Shown here piece by piece: positions 62,543 to 64,000 of a stretch of DNA of 64,000 nt. Within the stretch, counting starts at the first letter, position 1. Every line of letters begins with the position of its first letter. A model generated the notes under the pieces. The model searched no databases. It was given only the letters and a program-made list of their open reading frames with translations, and was not told the origin of the DNA. This DNA is from an uncultured Gammaproteobacteria bacterium (lineage in GTDB: Bacteria > Pseudomonadota > Gammaproteobacteria > Pseudomonadales > Pseudohongiellaceae). The stretch lies in NCBI GenBank assembly GCA_913060975.1, contig CAJXVC010000004.1, positions 186,001 to 250,000 on the forward strand. The letters run 5' to 3'. A program made the position numbers and the translations under genes.

Positions 62543-64000
62543 TCAGGCGTAGGCGCGAGAGTTGAACTTGACTATAAAAAATACAAAGGCCAAGACAATG
62601 GCGCTGGCTACAAAGAAGCCTGCATTGAACAGACCGCCACCAAGATTGGCTGCGGTATAACCCAAGGCGCCAGTAAACGCGGCGTAGTAAAGAAAAGGTA
62701 AAAGCGTTTTACGAATTACCGCCCCTTCCTTGCCAACAAGACCCGCGACGGCAGATGCAGCAACCACATTGTGTACGCAAATGATGTTGCCCGAAGCACC
62801 GCCGACAGCTTGCATGGCAACAATCCAGGTGGGGTCGGCCATGATGCGTTCGCCCACGCCAAACTGGAACAGTGAGAACATCATATTGCTGACTGTATTG
62901 CTGCCAGCGACAAAGGCGCCAAGGCCGCCAATGAACGTGGAAAAGAAAGGCCAGGCTGTGCCTGTCAATTGGGCAACGCCTTCAGCCAATGCTATCGGCA
63001 TTTGTTCATAACCGGCACTGCCACCGCTGGAGTTAATAAACACCTGCACCATCGGTACGGTGAAGATCAAGGCTGCAGAAGCAGGCACTAGTGTTTTGAA
63101 TGAGCTGCGCACGGCGACATTGAATTCACTTGCCTTGAGACGGTGCAAAGCGATCGTGATGACGGACACGATGATGAAAATCGTACCCGGCGACCACAAG
63201 GGTTGAAACGAAGCGGAGATGTTGCTGCCGAAGATTTCTGACCAGGACCATGTGATCAAAGGATGGTCTGCCCGCAGAAAACCTTCCAGATTAACTGAGC
63301 GTAATCGCGTAATAACCAATAGTCCGGCGACAAACAAATACGGCGACCACGCTCGTAGCAAGCTCATGTTGTCAGGTTTGCTTGGGGGTTCGGCCTGAAT
63401 TTGGCCAGTCCATTCACTATCCCACTGCGAGCGTTCCGGAAATTGCCACAGCGCGTCGGTCGCAGGCATCAGAAAGCCGGCACGCGCCGCACTGATGACA
63501 ATGGCCAGGCCGATTAATCCGCCAAACATGGAGGGAAACTCAGGCCCGAGAAAAGTGGCGACCAATAGATAAGGAATCGTCATGGCGAAAGCCGCAAACA
63601 AGGCAAATTTCCATACAGCAAAGCCCTCGGCAAAAGAGCGTTTCTCGCCGAAGAAACGCGTCATGATGCTGGTGACAAGCAGCGGAATAAACGTGCCAGC
63701 GATAGCATGCAGTATGGCAACTTTGGTGGCGATGTAGGCCAGAAACTGGTCCCATTCCGGGTAGCCCCGACTTGCGGCATAGGCGGCCATATCCGGGTCG
63801 GCAGACAAACCAGTGCTAATGCCAACGAGTATGGGCGTGCCCATGGCGCCAAAGGAGACAGGTGTGCTCTGGATAATCATGCCAGCCACAACGGCTGCCA
63901 TGGCTGGAAAGCCAAGGCCTACCATGAGTGGCACGGCGACAGCGGCGGGTGTACCGAAACCGGCAGAGCCTTCGATAAACGACCCGAAGAGCCAGGCTAT
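62543..64000 (-). CDS. L-lactate permease (LctP/LldP family), N-terminus cut by window edge
   Basis: The frame runs through the end of the window, so the first part is missing. The visible 485 residues are the lactate permease family: [18 protein letters not shown] just inside the edge is its strongest signature, followed by [20 protein letters not shown] and [18 protein letters not shown]. About ten hydrophobic segments remain. It imports lactate, glycolate or similar hydroxy acids with protons. It starts upstream of, and reads toward, selB, 37 bases apart, but functional connection to selB is unlikely. Confidence 0.92.
   Translation of the reverse strand: MAWLFGSFIEGSAGFGTPAAVAVPLMVGLGFPAMAAVVAGMIIQSTPVSFGAMGTPILVGISTGLSADPDMAAYAASRGYPEWDQFLAYIATKVAILHAIAGTFIPLLVTSIMTRFFGEKRSFAEGFAVWKFALFAAFAMTIPYLLVATFLGPEFPSMFGGLIGLAIVISAARAGFLMPATDALWQFPERSQWDSEWTGQIQAEPPSKPDNMSLLRAWSPYLFVAGLLVITRLRSVNLEGFLRADHPLITWSWSEIFGSNISASFQPLWSPGTIFIIVSVITIALHRLKASEFNVAVRSSFKTLVPASAALIFTVPMVQVFINSSGGSAGYEQMPIALAEGVAQLTGTAWPFFSTFIGGLGAFVAGSNTVSNMMFSLFQFGVGERIMADPTWIVAMQAVGGASGNIICVHNVVAASAVAGLVGKEGAVIRKTLLPFLYYAAFTGALGYTAANLGGGLFNAGFFVASAIVLAFVFFIVKFNSRAYA

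Overview
The window is chromosomal DNA with dense, mostly operonic genes. The content fits a heterotrophic, probably marine, gammaproteobacterium: an FNR/ANR-type regulator with a matching box, an Entner-Doudoroff operon (zwf-pgl-edd-eda), large fatty acid/acyl-CoA degradation clusters, a CYP153-like alkane hydroxylase, PiT phosphate uptake, ArfB, and a bacterial selenocysteine system. This placement is inferred from gene content; no rRNA gene is present. I see no insertion sequence, prophage or CRISPR array.

Layout. 1-5.9 kb: an acyl-CoA dehydrogenase pair (the first truncated by the window edge), a histidine phosphatase, an APH-like phosphotransferase, an SDR, then a split spermidine-synthase-like membrane/methyltransferase-fold pair. 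5.9-7.6 kb: fnr, a universal stress protein and an FNR box. 7.6-16.6 kb: acyl-CoA dehydrogenase, thiolase, bifunctional FadB-like enzyme, Zn alcohol dehydrogenase, a second acyl-CoA dehydrogenase pair, a prolyl-hydroxylase-like enzyme and a DUF2237 protein. 17-21.7 kb: the Entner-Doudoroff operon. 22-28 kb: MATE transporter, secreted esterase, SGNH hydrolase, VOC protein, DUF4329 protein. 28-30.5 kb: a fused TrpE(G) anthranilate synthase behind a newly recognised leader peptide and attenuator. 30.5-36.6 kb: S1/P1-type nuclease and a branched-chain amino-acid-type ABC importer. 36.8-41.3 kb: ArfB, thiolase, a UGA-containing UGSC-family selenoprotein and its thioredoxin-domain partner. 41.6-49.4 kb: BRCT protein, hydrolase, ECF sigma/anti-sigma/DUF4097 operon, cupin protein, TetR regulator flanked by two identical operators, and a DinF-like MATE transporter. 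49.4-55.8 kb: DUF3301, KAS III-like enzyme, DUF547 protein, tRNA-Sec, MFS transporter, PiT/DUF47 pair. 56.1-64 kb: [2Fe-2S] ferredoxin plus P450, AstE/AspA-like hydrolase with a glutamate-cysteine ligase-like enzyme, SelB and a truncated lactate permease.

The two most interesting systems. (1) Selenocysteine: selC (52295-52390), selB (60526-62505) and a selenoprotein gene (38751-39272) that standard gene callers would break at its in-frame UGA. A hairpin with a G-starting loop lies 20 nt after the UGA, as expected for a bacterial SECIS. (2) Tryptophan attenuation: a 24-codon leader with tandem Trp codons, apparently transcribed from almost its own start codon, followed by mutually exclusive hairpins ahead of trpE(G), an arrangement best known from rhizobia.

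Start codons were chosen by ribosome-binding site, signal peptide or family alignment from memory. All family assignments come from reading motifs, not from searches.
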